This document shows, one piece after another, positions 7,301-14,773 of a stretch of DNA of 20,211 bases. This DNA is from Marinospirillum sp. GTDB lineage: Bacteria; Pseudomonadota; Gammaproteobacteria; Pseudomonadales; Halomonadaceae. The notes under the pieces are model-generated. The model searched no databases. It was not told where the DNA came from and worked only from the letters and a program-made list of their open reading frames with translations. Location of the stretch: the NCBI RefSeq assembly GCF_014859565.1, contig NZ_JACUUA010000053.1, positions 1-20,211 on the forward strand, in the 5' to 3' direction. How positions within the stretch are numbered: position 1 is the first letter of the stretch; every line of letters starts with the position of its first letter. The position numbers and the translations under genes are program-made.

Positions 7301-9819
7301 GACACCTCCTCCTCGACCACAACTTCACGCGCCGGTATCCGCTGCCCTCGTTCTTCAATCATCTGAATCCGGGCACGACGTGGTTCGTCAGCATTCACAT
7401 AACTACGGAAACGCTTGCGTTTCTGTGGGTCATTAAGGGCTGTTTTCCATTCACACTGGTAGGTGTCCACCACCTGCTGCATTTGGGTTTCCAGTTCAGC
7501 ACCAATACCCAGACTGTCTTCCTGCACCACTTCTTTTAAATAGGCCAGTCCACCGTGCAGGTTCTCCAGCCATACCGAGGTGCGTTGCAGGCGATCCGCA
7601 GTACGTACATAAAACATCAGCACTCGATCAATGGTCTGCACCAGCTGTTCATCATTCAGATCCGTGGCAAACAGATCCGCATGGCGTGGGCGCATGCCAC
7701 CATTACCACAAACAAAAAGGTTCCAGCCTTTTTCGGTGGCAATCACCCCGATGTCTTTACTCTGGGCTTCTGCACACTCACGGGTACAACCGGAAACCGC
7801 CATCTTGATTTTGTGCGGTGAACGCAACCCCTTGTAACGGTTCTCCAGATAAATCGCCATGCTGACACTGTCCTGCACACCATAACGACACCAGGTGTTG
7901 CCAACACAGGATTTCACCGTACGCAGAGATTTACCGTAGGCGTGACCGGTTTCAAAACCGGCAGCAATTAATTCTTCCCAGATCAGTGGCAGTTCATCCA
8001 GCGTAGCACCAAACAGATCAATGCGCTGTCCACCAGTGATTTTGGTGTAGAGGTTGTATTTTTTACCCACCTGACCAATCACCAGCAGCATGTCCGGGGT
8101 GATTTCACCACCGGGAATACGCGGCACTACCGAATAAGTCCCGTTCTTTTGCATGTTGGCCATAAAGGTATCGTTGGTGTCCTGCAGTGCCACATGTGCC
8201 GGTTCCAACACATGTTCATTCCAGCAACTGGCTAAAATTGAAGCCACTGCCGGTTTGCAGACTTCACAACCACCACCCTTGCCGTGTTTATGCAACAGGG
8301 CTTCAAAGGTACGAATACCCTCCACCTGCACTAGGTGAAACAACTCCTGCCGGGTAAAAGCAAAGTGTTCACAGATGGAGCGATCCACCACTACACCGCG
8401 TTTTTCCAGCTCGCTGTCCAGCACATTTTTTAACATGGCTGAACAACCACCACAGCCTGTAGCCGCTTTGGTCACGGCTTTTACATCTGCCAGGGTGACA
8501 GCACCATCATTCATCGCCTCCTGAATATCACCCTTGGTGACATTGTGGCAGGAGCAAATACTGGCGGTATCCGGCAGGGCATCAACACTCAGTCCCGGCG
8601 CTGCACCTTCAGTTGCAGGTAACATCAGGGATTCAGGGTGCTCCGGCAATTCCATATCATTCAGGGCATACTGCAGCAGTGTGTCGTAACAGGCATTGTC
8701 ACCCACCAGAATGGCACCCAGTAACCGGCGTCCATCCTCTGAAACCACCATTTTGCTGTAGATGCCGTCAATTTCATTCTGATAACGGTAACTCAAAGCA
8801 CCCGGTGTGGTGGCATGGGCATCCCCAATAGAACCCACATCCACACCCAGCAACTTGAGTTTGGTGGACATGTCCGCACCCTGGAATTTCACACTGGCCT
8901 GCCCGACCAGATCCGCCACGGCTGCCCGTGCCATGCTGTAACCCGGTGCCACCAGTCCAAAATGCCGATCCTGCCAGACAGCACATTCACCTATGGCATA
9001 AATGGCGGCATCACTGGTGCAACAATGATCATTCACAGTGATACCGCCCCGCTCACCCAGTTGCAGTCCGGCTTCACGCGCCAGTTGATCCTGGGGTCGA
9101 ATTCCGGCAGAAAACACGATCAGATCGGTTTCCAGCCAGGTGTCATCACTGAAACACATACGCAGCCGCTGTTGTTCGCCAGTTATAATCCGGCTAGTGG
9201 CTTTTTCGGTATGCACCTGCACACCCAACGCCTCAATCTTACGGCGTAACAGTGCACCTGCCTCGGCATCCAGCTGTACCGGCATCAAGCGGGGTGCAAA
9301 CTCCACCACTTCAGCCTTCAGCCCCAACTTCTGCAGGGCATTGGCTGCTTCCAGTCCCAATAGCCCACCGCCCACCACCACACCACTGCGAGCTTTTGTA
9401 GCACTAGCACGTATGGCATCCAGATCATCCAGTGTGCGGTATACAAAACAATCAGGCTGATCTCGCCCTTCAATCGGTGGCACAAAGGGGTAAGAGCCGG
9501 TCGCCAGCACCAGCCGGTCATAACAATATTCACCCTGAGTGGTTAACACCTTGTGCTCATCCGGCAGCAAGGCTGTCACCGGTTCACCCAGATGCAAATC
9601 CACTCCGTTTATGGCATAAAAGTCAGCATCCGCCATCAGCAGATCTTCGGCCCTGCCACGCTCAAAATATTCTGACAGGTGCACACGGTCATAAGCTGCA
9701 TGGCGTTCTTCACCCAGCACGGTAATCTGCCAGTCTTGTGCCTCCGGGTGCGCCAGTAGCTGTTCAACAAAATGCTGACCAACCATGCCACTGCCCACAA
9801 CAACCAGTTGTTTTTTCAT
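7297..9819 (-). CDS. nirB: nitrite reductase [NAD(P)H] large subunit NirB
   Basis: Start at 9819 (MKKQLVVVGSGMVG) is supported by GAGGTGA upstream and the family's usual beginning. The product is 840 residues, close to E. coli NirB. Domains in order: FAD- and NAD(P)H-binding disulfide-reductase fold (VVVGSGMVG at the start and GVVVGGGLLGLEAAN); a BFD-type [2Fe-2S] domain with C422-x-C424-x31-C456-x2-C459; and the nitrite/sulfite reductase half with the sirohaem/[4Fe-4S] ligands C638-x5-C644 and C678-x3-C682. It reduces nitrite to ammonium with NAD(P)H in the cytoplasm, with NirD. It follows nrtD by 10 bases, so uptake and nitrite reduction share a transcript. Assimilatory use is inferred from that operon, since the same enzyme can also detoxify nitrite in respiring cells. 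Confidence 0.97.
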   Translation of the reverse strand: MKKQLVVVGSGMVGQHFVEQLLAHPEAQDWQITVLGEERHAAYDRVHLSEYFERGRAEDLLMADADFYAINGVDLHLGEPVTALLPDEHKVLTTQGEYCYDRLVLATGSYPFVPPIEGRDQPDCFVYRTLDDLDAIRASATKARSGVVVGGGLLGLEAANALQKLGLKAEVVEFAPRLMPVQLDAEAGALLRRKIEALGVQVHTEKATSRIITGEQQRLRMCFSDDTWLETDLIVFSAGIRPQDQLAREAGLQLGERGGITVNDHCCTSDAAIYAIGECAVWQDRHFGLVAPGYSMARAAVADLVGQASVKFQGADMSTKLKLLGVDVGSIGDAHATTPGALSYRYQNEIDGIYSKMVVSEDGRRLLGAILVGDNACYDTLLQYALNDMELPEHPESLMLPATEGAAPGLSVDALPDTASICSCHNVTKGDIQEAMNDGAVTLADVKAVTKAATGCGGCSAMLKNVLDSELEKRGVVVDRSICEHFAFTRQELFHLVQVEGIRTFEALLHKHGKGGGCEVCKPAVASILASCWNEHVLEPAHVALQDTNDTFMANMQKNGTYSVVPRIPGGEITPDMLLVIGQVGKKYNLYTKITGGQRIDLFGATLDELPLIWEELIAAGFETGHAYGKSLRTVKSCVGNTWCRYGVQDSVSMAIYLENRYKGLRSPHKIKMAVSGCTRECAEAQSKDIGVIATEKGWNLFVCGNGGMRPRHADLFATDLNDEQLVQTIDRVLMFYVRTADRLQRTSVWLENLHGGLAYLKEVVQEDSLGIGAELETQMQQVVDTYQCEWKTALNDPQKRKRFRSYVNADEPRRARIQMIEERGQRIPAREVVVEEEVS

Positions 9820-9829
9820 TTGATTCACC

Positions 9830-10687
9830 TCAGGCCAGCGCTTTGGAGTCATCAGCCACTTGGGTATTTTTAGGCGGCTCGCGGCGTGCTTCCAAGTCTT
9901 CCACCTTGCGCTGTTTTTCGTACAGGAAACTCAGCACCTGGTGGCGGTAACGGTTGTATTCAGCGTTGTCTGCCAGTGCAATACGATTGCGGGGTCTTGG
10001 CAGGTTCACTTCTAAAATTTCACCGATGGTGGCTGCCGGGCCATTGGTCATCATCACTATTCGGTCAGACAAGAGCACCGCTTCATCCACATCATGGGTA
10101 ATCATGATCACGGTATTTTTCAGCTCCGCCTGAATATCCATCAGTGAGTCCTGCAGGTGGGCACGCGTCAGTGCATCCAGTGCTCCAAAAGGTTCATCCA
10201 TTAGCAGCACCTGTGGCTCCATGGCCAGTGCGCGGGCTATACCTACTCGTTGTTTCATACCCCCAGATAATTCATCCGGGCGTTTGTGCAGTGCATGAGT
10301 CATGTGAACCAGCGCCAGATTATGCTCAATCCATTCGCGCATTTCGGTACGTGATTTTTTACCCCGGAACACCTGTTTTACAGCCAGCTCTACATTCTGA
10401 TAAGCCGTCATCCAAGGCAGCAGGGAATGATTCTGAAACACTACGGCTCGTTCTGGACCCGGCTCATCCACCTCCCGGTTATTCAGCAGCACACCACCGT
10501 TGGTGGCCTTGTAAAGACCAGCCACAATATTCAGCACAGTGGATTTACCACAGCCCGAGTGACCAATAAGACTGACAAACTCACCTTTGTTGATCGACAA
10601 GTTAACCTGTTGCAAGGCACAGAAAGATCCCCTTGGTGTTGGGAACTCGATGCCAACTCCTGTCAGTTCCAGATGTTTCTGATTCAT
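9830..10687 (-). CDS. nrtD: nitrate ABC transporter ATP-binding protein (NrtD/NasD type)
   Basis: Start at 10687 (MNQKHLELTG) has GGAGGA 8 bases upstream. The 285-residue product carries all ABC ATPase motifs: Walker A GHSGCGKST, Q-loop FQNHSLLPW, signature LSGGMKQR, Walker B VLLMDEPFGALD and switch histidine ITHDVDEA. Close resemblance to the nitrate/bicarbonate ATPases (a single nucleotide domain without the solute-binding extension of cyanobacterial NrtC) makes NrtD, or Klebsiella NasD, the better name; some annotations call such proteins NrtC. It should form the energising dimer for the NrtB permease at the inner membrane. The tail after about residue 250 is charged and low in complexity. 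Confidence 0.93.
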   Translation of the reverse strand: MNQKHLELTGVGIEFPTPRGSFCALQQVNLSINKGEFVSLIGHSGCGKSTVLNIVAGLYKATNGGVLLNNREVDEPGPERAVVFQNHSLLPWMTAYQNVELAVKQVFRGKKSRTEMREWIEHNLALVHMTHALHKRPDELSGGMKQRVGIARALAMEPQVLLMDEPFGALDALTRAHLQDSLMDIQAELKNTVIMITHDVDEAVLLSDRIVMMTNGPAATIGEILEVNLPRPRNRIALADNAEYNRYRHQVLSFLYEKQRKVEDLEARREPPKNTQVADDSKALA

Positions 10688-10703
10688 GATTTTGTCCTCC
10701 CGT

Positions 10704-11690
10704 TCAGCGCACAATGGCGGATTTATCCCAGTTCACCCAGCTTTGCAGCAGCAGTACACTGCGATCCAGCAGGAAACCAATCAGACCGATTACCAGCACC
10801 GCAACACAGATGCGACCCAAAGAATCGGATGAACCATTCTGGAACTCATCCCAGACAAACTTGCCCAGCCCCGGACTTTGCGCCAGCATTTCAGCAGCAA
10901 TCAGCACCATCCATGCAATACCAAGGCTCAGGCGTAACCCGGTGAACATCATCGGAATGGCAGAGGGAATAACAATGGTGCGGATATGCGTGAACCAACC
11001 CAGACGCAACACCTTGCTGACATTCTGCAAATCCTTACTGACGTTGCTGACACCCACACTGGTATTCACCAGAGTTGGCCACAGTGAACAGAGTGTCACG
11101 GTAAACATGGACACCAGAAAGGAGCGGGAGAACATCGGGTCATTGCTGACATAAACGGCACTAACAACCAAGGTCACCAGCGGCAGCCAGGCCAGCGGAG
11201 AAATCGGTTTGAATAGCTGAATCAACGGATTGATGGCTTGATAAACCTGATAATTAAGACCAATCAGAATACCCAGAGGGATAGCAATCAAGCTGGCCAG
11301 GGCAAAACCACTGAGCACCGTCCACAGGCTGGTAATAATCTGGTCAAAAAAAGTGGGGCGGCCACTGTAGTCACGCCAGCGTACCTCTGCTTCAGGATCC
11401 GCTTTTAACAGTGCAGCATTACGCTCCTCTTGCCGCTCAAAAAAAGCCGTCCGACGTTCCTGTTCCCGCTGGTGCTCAGCCAGCAGCCCGGTCCATTGCT
11501 GCTGAACCTGAACCGGCCCCGGAAAAGTACCCAGTGAAGTATTGATCTGCTGTGCTCCGACCTGCCAAATAACCAGAAAGATCAATATTCCAAGGATTGG
11601 TAATAAAAATCCGGCAATTCGCTGTTTCCACTCCAAACCCGACCAGCGAGCCGGATTTGCCTGTTTCAGGCGAAGTAAAACTGCTGTCAT
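10704..11690 (-). CDS. nrtB: nitrate ABC transporter permease NrtB
   Basis: I choose ATG at 11690 (MTAVLLRLK) because GGAGAG lies 6 bases before it; upstream TTG (11720) and ATG (11696) codons are in frame but have poor spacing. The product is 328 residues with several membrane helices: one at about 25-45 (LLPILGILIFLVIW) and a block from about 130 to the end. The cytoplasmic permease loop that contacts the ATPase is visible (LRLGWFTHIRTIVIPSAIP). A charged insertion at about 65-115 (HQREQERRTAFFERQEER) follows the first helix; I know this from proteobacterial NrtB proteins, so it is not a local anomaly. It starts 26 bases after nrtA and forms the membrane channel for nitrate import. Confidence 0.93.
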   Translation of the reverse strand: MTAVLLRLKQANPARWSGLEWKQRIAGFLLPILGILIFLVIWQVGAQQINTSLGTFPGPVQVQQQWTGLLAEHQREQERRTAFFERQEERNAALLKADPEAEVRWRDYSGRPTFFDQIITSLWTVLSGFALASLIAIPLGILIGLNYQVYQAINPLIQLFKPISPLAWLPLVTLVVSAVYVSNDPMFSRSFLVSMFTVTLCSLWPTLVNTSVGVSNVSKDLQNVSKVLRLGWFTHIRTIVIPSAIPMMFTGLRLSLGIAWMVLIAAEMLAQSPGLGKFVWDEFQNGSSDSLGRICVAVLVIGLIGFLLDRSVLLLQSWVNWDKSAIVR

Positions 11691-11716
11691 GGTCATCTCT
11701 CCGTTACTCAGTTGAC

Positions 11717-13072
11717 TCAAGGTGTCTGTTTACCGTGCAGTCCGATACTGAACTGCTCCAGATAGGCATTGGGTTGGCGGGCATCAAAGGGTTTGTCGTC
11801 GATAAAACGGGTTGCATCCACCGGGCGGAAACCTGATTCATTGGCAAAGTCCGGAAAATCTTCAGCTTTCATCAGCCCGTCAGCAATCAGGGATTCAGCA
11901 GCCTGACGGTAAACATCCGGACGGAATACCTTACGTGCCATGTCCGAGTACCATTGATCCGGTTTGTAATCCGGGATTTGCCCCCAGCGGCGCATCTGTG
12001 TCAGATACCAGACTGCATCTGAGTAGTAGGGGTAGGTGGCGTGATAGCGGAAGAACACATTAAAATCCGGAGCCGGGCGTACATCTCCTTTTTCAAACTC
12101 AAAAATCCCGGTCATGCTGTTAGCAATCACTTCATAATCAGCACCCACATAGTAGGGCTGCGAAATAATTCGGGCTGCTTCCTTGCGATTGGCATTATTA
12201 TTCTCATCCAGCCAGTACCCGGCACGAATTAATGCCCGAACAACACGCAAGTGAGTATTGGGATACTGCTCAGCCCAGTCATTACTGACCCCAAAAACCT
12301 TTTCTGCAACATTGTTACGGATGTCATAGTCAGTAATCAGTGGTACACCAATACCTCGAAATACGGCCTGTTGGTTCCAGGGTTCACCCACGCAGTAACC
12401 GTTGATGGTGCCTGCTTCCAGTGTGGCGGGCATCTGTGGTGGCGGGGTTACCGAAATCAGTACATCAGCACCCTGCTGACCTGATGTGTCACCTCGCTGT
12501 GGAGCATAAAGCCCGGGATTGATACCACCGGCAGCTAGCCAGTAACGCAGTTCATAGTTATGCGTGGAGACAGGAAACACCATGCCCAGATTGAAGCTCT
12601 GACCACGATCCTTGTGACTTTCAATCACCGGTTTCAGATGTTTGGCACTGATTGGATGTACCGGTTTGCCATCTACGGTTGGTAATGTCGGTTTGATGGC
12701 TTCCCAAACCTCGTTGGAAACAGTACAGGCATTACCATTCAGATCCATAGTAAAAGCGGTGACAATGTGAGCCTCAGTACCAAAACCAACAGTGGCTCCC
12801 AGAGGTTGACCTGCCAGCATGTGGGCACCATCCAACTGACCGTCAATCACCCGATCCAGCAGTACCTTCCAGTTGGCTTGGGCTTCCAACTGAACATACA
12901 AACCTTCGTCTTCAAAAAAACCTTGTTCAGCAGCAATAGCCAGTGGTGCCATGTCTGTCAGCTTGATAAAGCCGAATTTCAGCTCTTCTTTCTCCGGCAT
13001 TCCCAGTGCCAGTAAATTTCCACTGAGCAGTACACTGCCCAGCATCAGGGCTTTGGCAAAATGTTTATTCAT
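11717..13072 (-). CDS. nrtA: nitrate ABC transporter substrate-binding protein NrtA
   Basis: Start at 13072 (MNKHFAKALMLG) has GAGGTG about 7 bases upstream. Earlier in-frame codons lie in the leader terminator and are rejected. The 451-residue product begins with a Sec-type signal peptide: positive MNKHFAK, then hydrophobic ALMLGSVLLSGNLLALG. No lipobox Cys is seen, so it is probably a soluble periplasmic protein. The body matches the NrtA/CmpA (NMT1-like) binding-protein family: KFGFIKLTDMAPLAIAAEQG at the start, then HMLAGQPLGATVGFG and GYCVGEPWNQQAV. It captures nitrate, perhaps also nitrite, and delivers it to NrtB. The gene is first in the operon and lies behind a sigma-54 promoter and a terminator-containing leader. 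Confidence 0.95.
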   Translation of the reverse strand: MNKHFAKALMLGSVLLSGNLLALGMPEKEELKFGFIKLTDMAPLAIAAEQGFFEDEGLYVQLEAQANWKVLLDRVIDGQLDGAHMLAGQPLGATVGFGTEAHIVTAFTMDLNGNACTVSNEVWEAIKPTLPTVDGKPVHPISAKHLKPVIESHKDRGQSFNLGMVFPVSTHNYELRYWLAAGGINPGLYAPQRGDTSGQQGADVLISVTPPPQMPATLEAGTINGYCVGEPWNQQAVFRGIGVPLITDYDIRNNVAEKVFGVSNDWAEQYPNTHLRVVRALIRAGYWLDENNNANRKEAARIISQPYYVGADYEVIANSMTGIFEFEKGDVRPAPDFNVFFRYHATYPYYSDAVWYLTQMRRWGQIPDYKPDQWYSDMARKVFRPDVYRQAAESLIADGLMKAEDFPDFANESGFRPVDATRFIDDKPFDARQPNAYLEQFSIGLHGKQTP

Positions 13073-13093
13073 CTTCAGCACCTCGTTTGGCAT

Positions 13094-13147
13094 AAAAAAA
13101 AACGGCGTCACTTCCGGTTTCTGCTGTGCAGAGGGAAGTGGACGCCG
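13094..13147 (-). terminator. leader terminator (attenuator) before nrtA
   Basis: On the minus strand CGGCGT (13147-13142) pairs with ACGCCG (13108-13103), and after a one-base bulge CACTTCC (13140-13134) pairs with GGAAGTG (13115-13109). Nine T follow at 13102-13094. This is a strong intrinsic terminator placed between the promoter and the first gene, 21 bases before the nrtA ATG, so it must be regulated. Its 5' arm also forms the loop and 3' arm of the ANTAR-type hairpin at 13153-13140, so the two structures exclude each other. Confidence 0.9.
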
Positions 13148-13153
13148 TTGTCC
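13140..13153 (-). promoter_or_regulatory. ANTAR-type hexaloop hairpin (NasR target) in nrtA leader
   Basis: The RNA reads GGAC-AACGGC-GTCC: a 4-bp stem closing a six-base loop with A at position 1 and G at position 4, the hallmark of ANTAR-protein target loops. The loop and 3' arm overlap the 5' arm of the leader terminator, so protein bound here should block termination. The same design, with loop AACGTC, is found before the nasA operon, and the NasR gene lies next door. Confidence 0.75.
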
Positions 13154-13173
13154 GTTAATCTTTGTTCAAAAGT

Positions 13174-13185
13174 GACCCGAAGGTC
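13174..13185 (-). promoter_or_regulatory. UUCG-capped hairpin in nrtA leader (possible first ANTAR stem)
   Basis: The RNA reads GACC-TTCG-GGTC, a 4-bp stem with a very stable UUCG tetraloop, 20 bases upstream of the hexaloop hairpin. It sits where the first of the two ANTAR stem-loops is expected. Read with a six-base loop it would be CTTCGG, which lacks the expected A1 and G4, so assignment as a NasR contact is doubtful. Confidence 0.45.
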
Positions 13186-13207
13186 TGCCTGTTACTGAAC
13201 AGGTTAC

Positions 13208-13223
13208 TGCAGTAAGTGTGCCA
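13208..13223 (-). promoter_or_regulatory. sigma-54 promoter of the nrtABD-nirBD operon
   Basis: The minus strand reads TGGCAC-ACTTA-CTGCA, matching the -24/-12 consensus TGGCAC-N5-TTGCW with one mismatch in the -12 box and correct GG-to-GC spacing. The predicted start near 13197 gives a leader of about 125 nt before nrtA. Sigma-54 control implies an enhancer protein, most likely NtrC, and so expression under nitrogen limitation. Confidence 0.85.
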
Positions 13224-13314
13224 GTTTTATCAAAATGCTCTGGGCGTGCCTAAAGTCGGGCTTATTGTTCTTTCATCTGAGTAAAAAACTGCGGCCTGCT
13301 GATGCACCCAAAAA

Positions 13315-13329
13315 GCACTTTTGCAGTGC
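13315..13329. promoter_or_regulatory. NtrC-like enhancer palindrome, or nasR terminator
   Basis: GCACT-N5-AGTGC is a perfect inverted repeat matching the core of NtrC sites (GCAC-N7-GTGC), centred about 125 bp upstream of the predicted nrtA start. A further TGCACC half-site lies at 13303-13308. On the minus strand the same repeat is followed by five T and lies 21 bases after the nasR stop, so it could instead, or also, be a weak intrinsic terminator for nasR. Confidence 0.5.
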
Positions 13330-13350
13330 AGCAAACAACAAAGTGAAACA

Positions 13351-14610
13351 TTAACGGGCATTTTTTGAGCCATGTAACAGCTCCACAGTACTGATAACCC
13401 GCTCGGCTACTTCCACCAAACGCCGATTCTGATCCATGGCCGTTTGGCGCAGTTGTCGCCAAGCCTGCTCTTCTGTTAACTGACGGTGCTGCATCAACAA
13501 ACCCTTGGCTTTTTCTATCAGTTTGCGTTCATTCAGTGCCTTGCGTGCATCCTGCAACTGATCACCCATTTGTTGCAGGCGTTGTGCCTGTGCCTGCACC
13601 AACTCACATAATGAGCGTCCCACCCCAGTCATCTGACCATCCACCCAGAAGGCTGGTGGTGCTTCAACACTATCCGGCTGTTCTGCTAACTTGCTCAGCA
13701 GTTGCTGGTGGTTTCTGAGATCCGCTCTGGCAGCCAGCACCCGTGTCTCGGACAAGGCCTTGAGTTCTGCAGACAGCTGGTCTTCTATCTGTTTCATGAC
13801 ATCAATACGTGCGGTTGCCACTTCATACCAGACTTCACTGAATGCTGAAGGCACTGCCTGATCTGGTTCTGCACGGCCAACAACCTGCCGCAGGCGCAGC
13901 AACTCTTCATGAGCCTTGCCGTTGATCAGCCGTTGCCAGAGCAACAGTGCCTGCTCTCCACCAAAGTTGTTGAAGATATCAAAACACCGCTCCTGCCCTT
14001 CCACCAGCAGCTGCAGGCGTTGCTGATCACCGCAATCAAAGTGCCCCGCTGCAAACCCGCGTGCCCCCCAGGCGCGCTCCTGACCCGCTAGTTCCTTACC
14101 CTGCATGAAGTTGAACATGGCAACCAGCAGCCGGGTCAGATCCGGATCAACCGAGGTATCCGCTGCTTCAAACACCACGGCCAGCAGACCACCAATCAGA
14201 CGAGTGAATACTTCGGTAGCTTGATGGGAACTCAGTTGCTGTTGCTGGATACCCTGACGTAACCCGGACAGGCCATCCAACCCGTACAACACCGTTGCAA
14301 TGCGGCTGAACTGACGCACGTTGCCTGCTACCTGGCAGTGTTGCAGCTCCAGTTGCCGGAAAAAATCCCGCAGCTGATTATCAAATTCAGTCGATTCCTG
14401 CACCTGTTCGAGGCGCTGTGCACTGAAATGGCTTCCTTGCGAGGCAAGAAAAACATTGGATAGTCCTCTTTCTTTCTGTAGTGCATGAACCAGACGGCTG
14501 ACATACCCCACCAGCTCACAGGTCTGTCCGAGGTGTTCGAGCCCCTGTATCTCACAGTGTTTGGCTGCCAGCAGAAAGTCCTGCGCAGAAGGCCTGGCCT
14601 TGTCTTGCAT
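13351..14610 (-). CDS. nasR: nitrate/nitrite-responsive transcription antiterminator NasR (NIT-ANTAR)
   Basis: The 419-residue product has two domains. Residues about 40-300 form a helical NIT domain, with LVHALQKERGLSNVFLASQG near residue 50 and the AGQERAWGARGF segment later. About 345-412 form an ANTAR RNA-binding domain (LIEKAKGLLMQHRQLTEEQA...). In Klebsiella oxytoca, NasR binds nitrate or nitrite through NIT and then binds leader RNA through ANTAR to stop termination before the nas operon. Two leaders with suitable hairpins flank this gene, at 13208-13073 and 14733-14848, which strongly supports the same role. The ribosome site is modest (AAGG, 5 bases before ATG). The gene is transcribed away from the nasA operon; its own promoter was not identified. 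Confidence 0.95.
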   Translation of the reverse strand: MQDKARPSAQDFLLAAKHCEIQGLEHLGQTCELVGYVSRLVHALQKERGLSNVFLASQGSHFSAQRLEQVQESTEFDNQLRDFFRQLELQHCQVAGNVRQFSRIATVLYGLDGLSGLRQGIQQQQLSSHQATEVFTRLIGGLLAVVFEAADTSVDPDLTRLLVAMFNFMQGKELAGQERAWGARGFAAGHFDCGDQQRLQLLVEGQERCFDIFNNFGGEQALLLWQRLINGKAHEELLRLRQVVGRAEPDQAVPSAFSEVWYEVATARIDVMKQIEDQLSAELKALSETRVLAARADLRNHQQLLSKLAEQPDSVEAPPAFWVDGQMTGVGRSLCELVQAQAQRLQQMGDQLQDARKALNERKLIEKAKGLLMQHRQLTEEQAWRQLRQTAMDQNRRLVEVAERVISTVELLHGSKNAR

Positions 14611-14677
14611 GATGCCTTGATCCCTGTGTGAATGAATTCAATCAGGACTTTGCAAGTCTTGTTCCACCAGCCTGAAA

Positions 14678-14691
14678 TTGACATAAATCAA
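14678..14691. promoter_or_regulatory. Crp/Fnr-family-like binding site
   Basis: TTGACATAAATCAA matches the FNR/ANR/DNR-type consensus TTGAT-N4-ATCAA at 9 of 10 fixed positions. It lies in the nasR-nasA intergenic region, centred about 48 bp upstream of the predicted nasA-operon start and about 75 bp upstream of the nasR ATG. It could serve either gene. Its first six bases also equal a sigma-70 -35 box, but no -10 follows at the right distance. Confidence 0.5.
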
Positions 14692-14705
14692 GTTGGCGGC
14701 CAACT
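14691..14705. repeat. perfect 15-bp palindrome abutting the -24 promoter box
   Basis: AGTTGGC-G-GCCAACT has two 7-bp arms around a single G. It begins at the last base of the Fnr-like site and ends one base before the sigma-54 -24 box. A protein bound here would overlap sigma-54 polymerase, so it may be a repressor operator. No known regulator motif was recognised. Confidence 0.5.
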
Positions 14706-14706
14706 C

Positions 14707-14722
14707 TGGCACTGTTCTTGCG
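14707..14722 (+). promoter_or_regulatory. sigma-54 promoter of the MCP-NIT-nasA-cobA operon
   Basis: TGGCAC-TGTTC-TTGCG matches the -24/-12 consensus TGGCAC-N5-TTGC completely. The predicted start near 14733 gives a leader of about 116 nt before the first gene. As at the nrtA promoter this implies NtrC-type activation. I found no complete NtrC palindrome in the 14560-14700 region, so its enhancer may lie farther inside nasR. Confidence 0.9.
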
Positions 14723-14759
14723 AGGCTTTATCCCAGAAGGTTTTACATTTTGAGCAGTT

Positions 14760-14773
14760 CAGGTACCCACCTG
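14760..14773 (+). promoter_or_regulatory. first leader hairpin before nasA operon (possible ANTAR stem 1)
   Basis: CAGG (14760-14763) and CCTG (14770-14773) close a six-base loop TACCCA, or a tetraloop if T14764 pairs with A14769. It lies directly before the AACGTC hairpin, where the first ANTAR stem-loop is expected. The loop has T at position 1 and C at position 4 instead of A and G, so its role in NasR binding is uncertain. Confidence 0.45.

Noticed and set aside
13073..13111. Earlier in-frame starts for nrtA, including the ATG at 13093
   Set aside because: They fall in or right after the leader terminator's T tract without a ribosome site, while the ATG at 13072 begins a normal signal peptide behind GAGGTG.
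14400..14500. NtrC enhancer inside nasR for the nasA promoter (TGCACTGAAATGG near 14418)
   Set aside because: Only one half-site fits well; without a scoring matrix it is no better than chance.
14684..14700. IHF site between the Fnr-like box and the promoter
   Set aside because: AATCAA matches the first part of the IHF consensus, but the TTR part at the proper distance is missing.
14678..14706. Sigma-70 promoter from the TTGACA at 14678
   Set aside because: No TATAAT-like -10 is present 16-18 bases downstream, and a perfect sigma-54 promoter lies just beyond.
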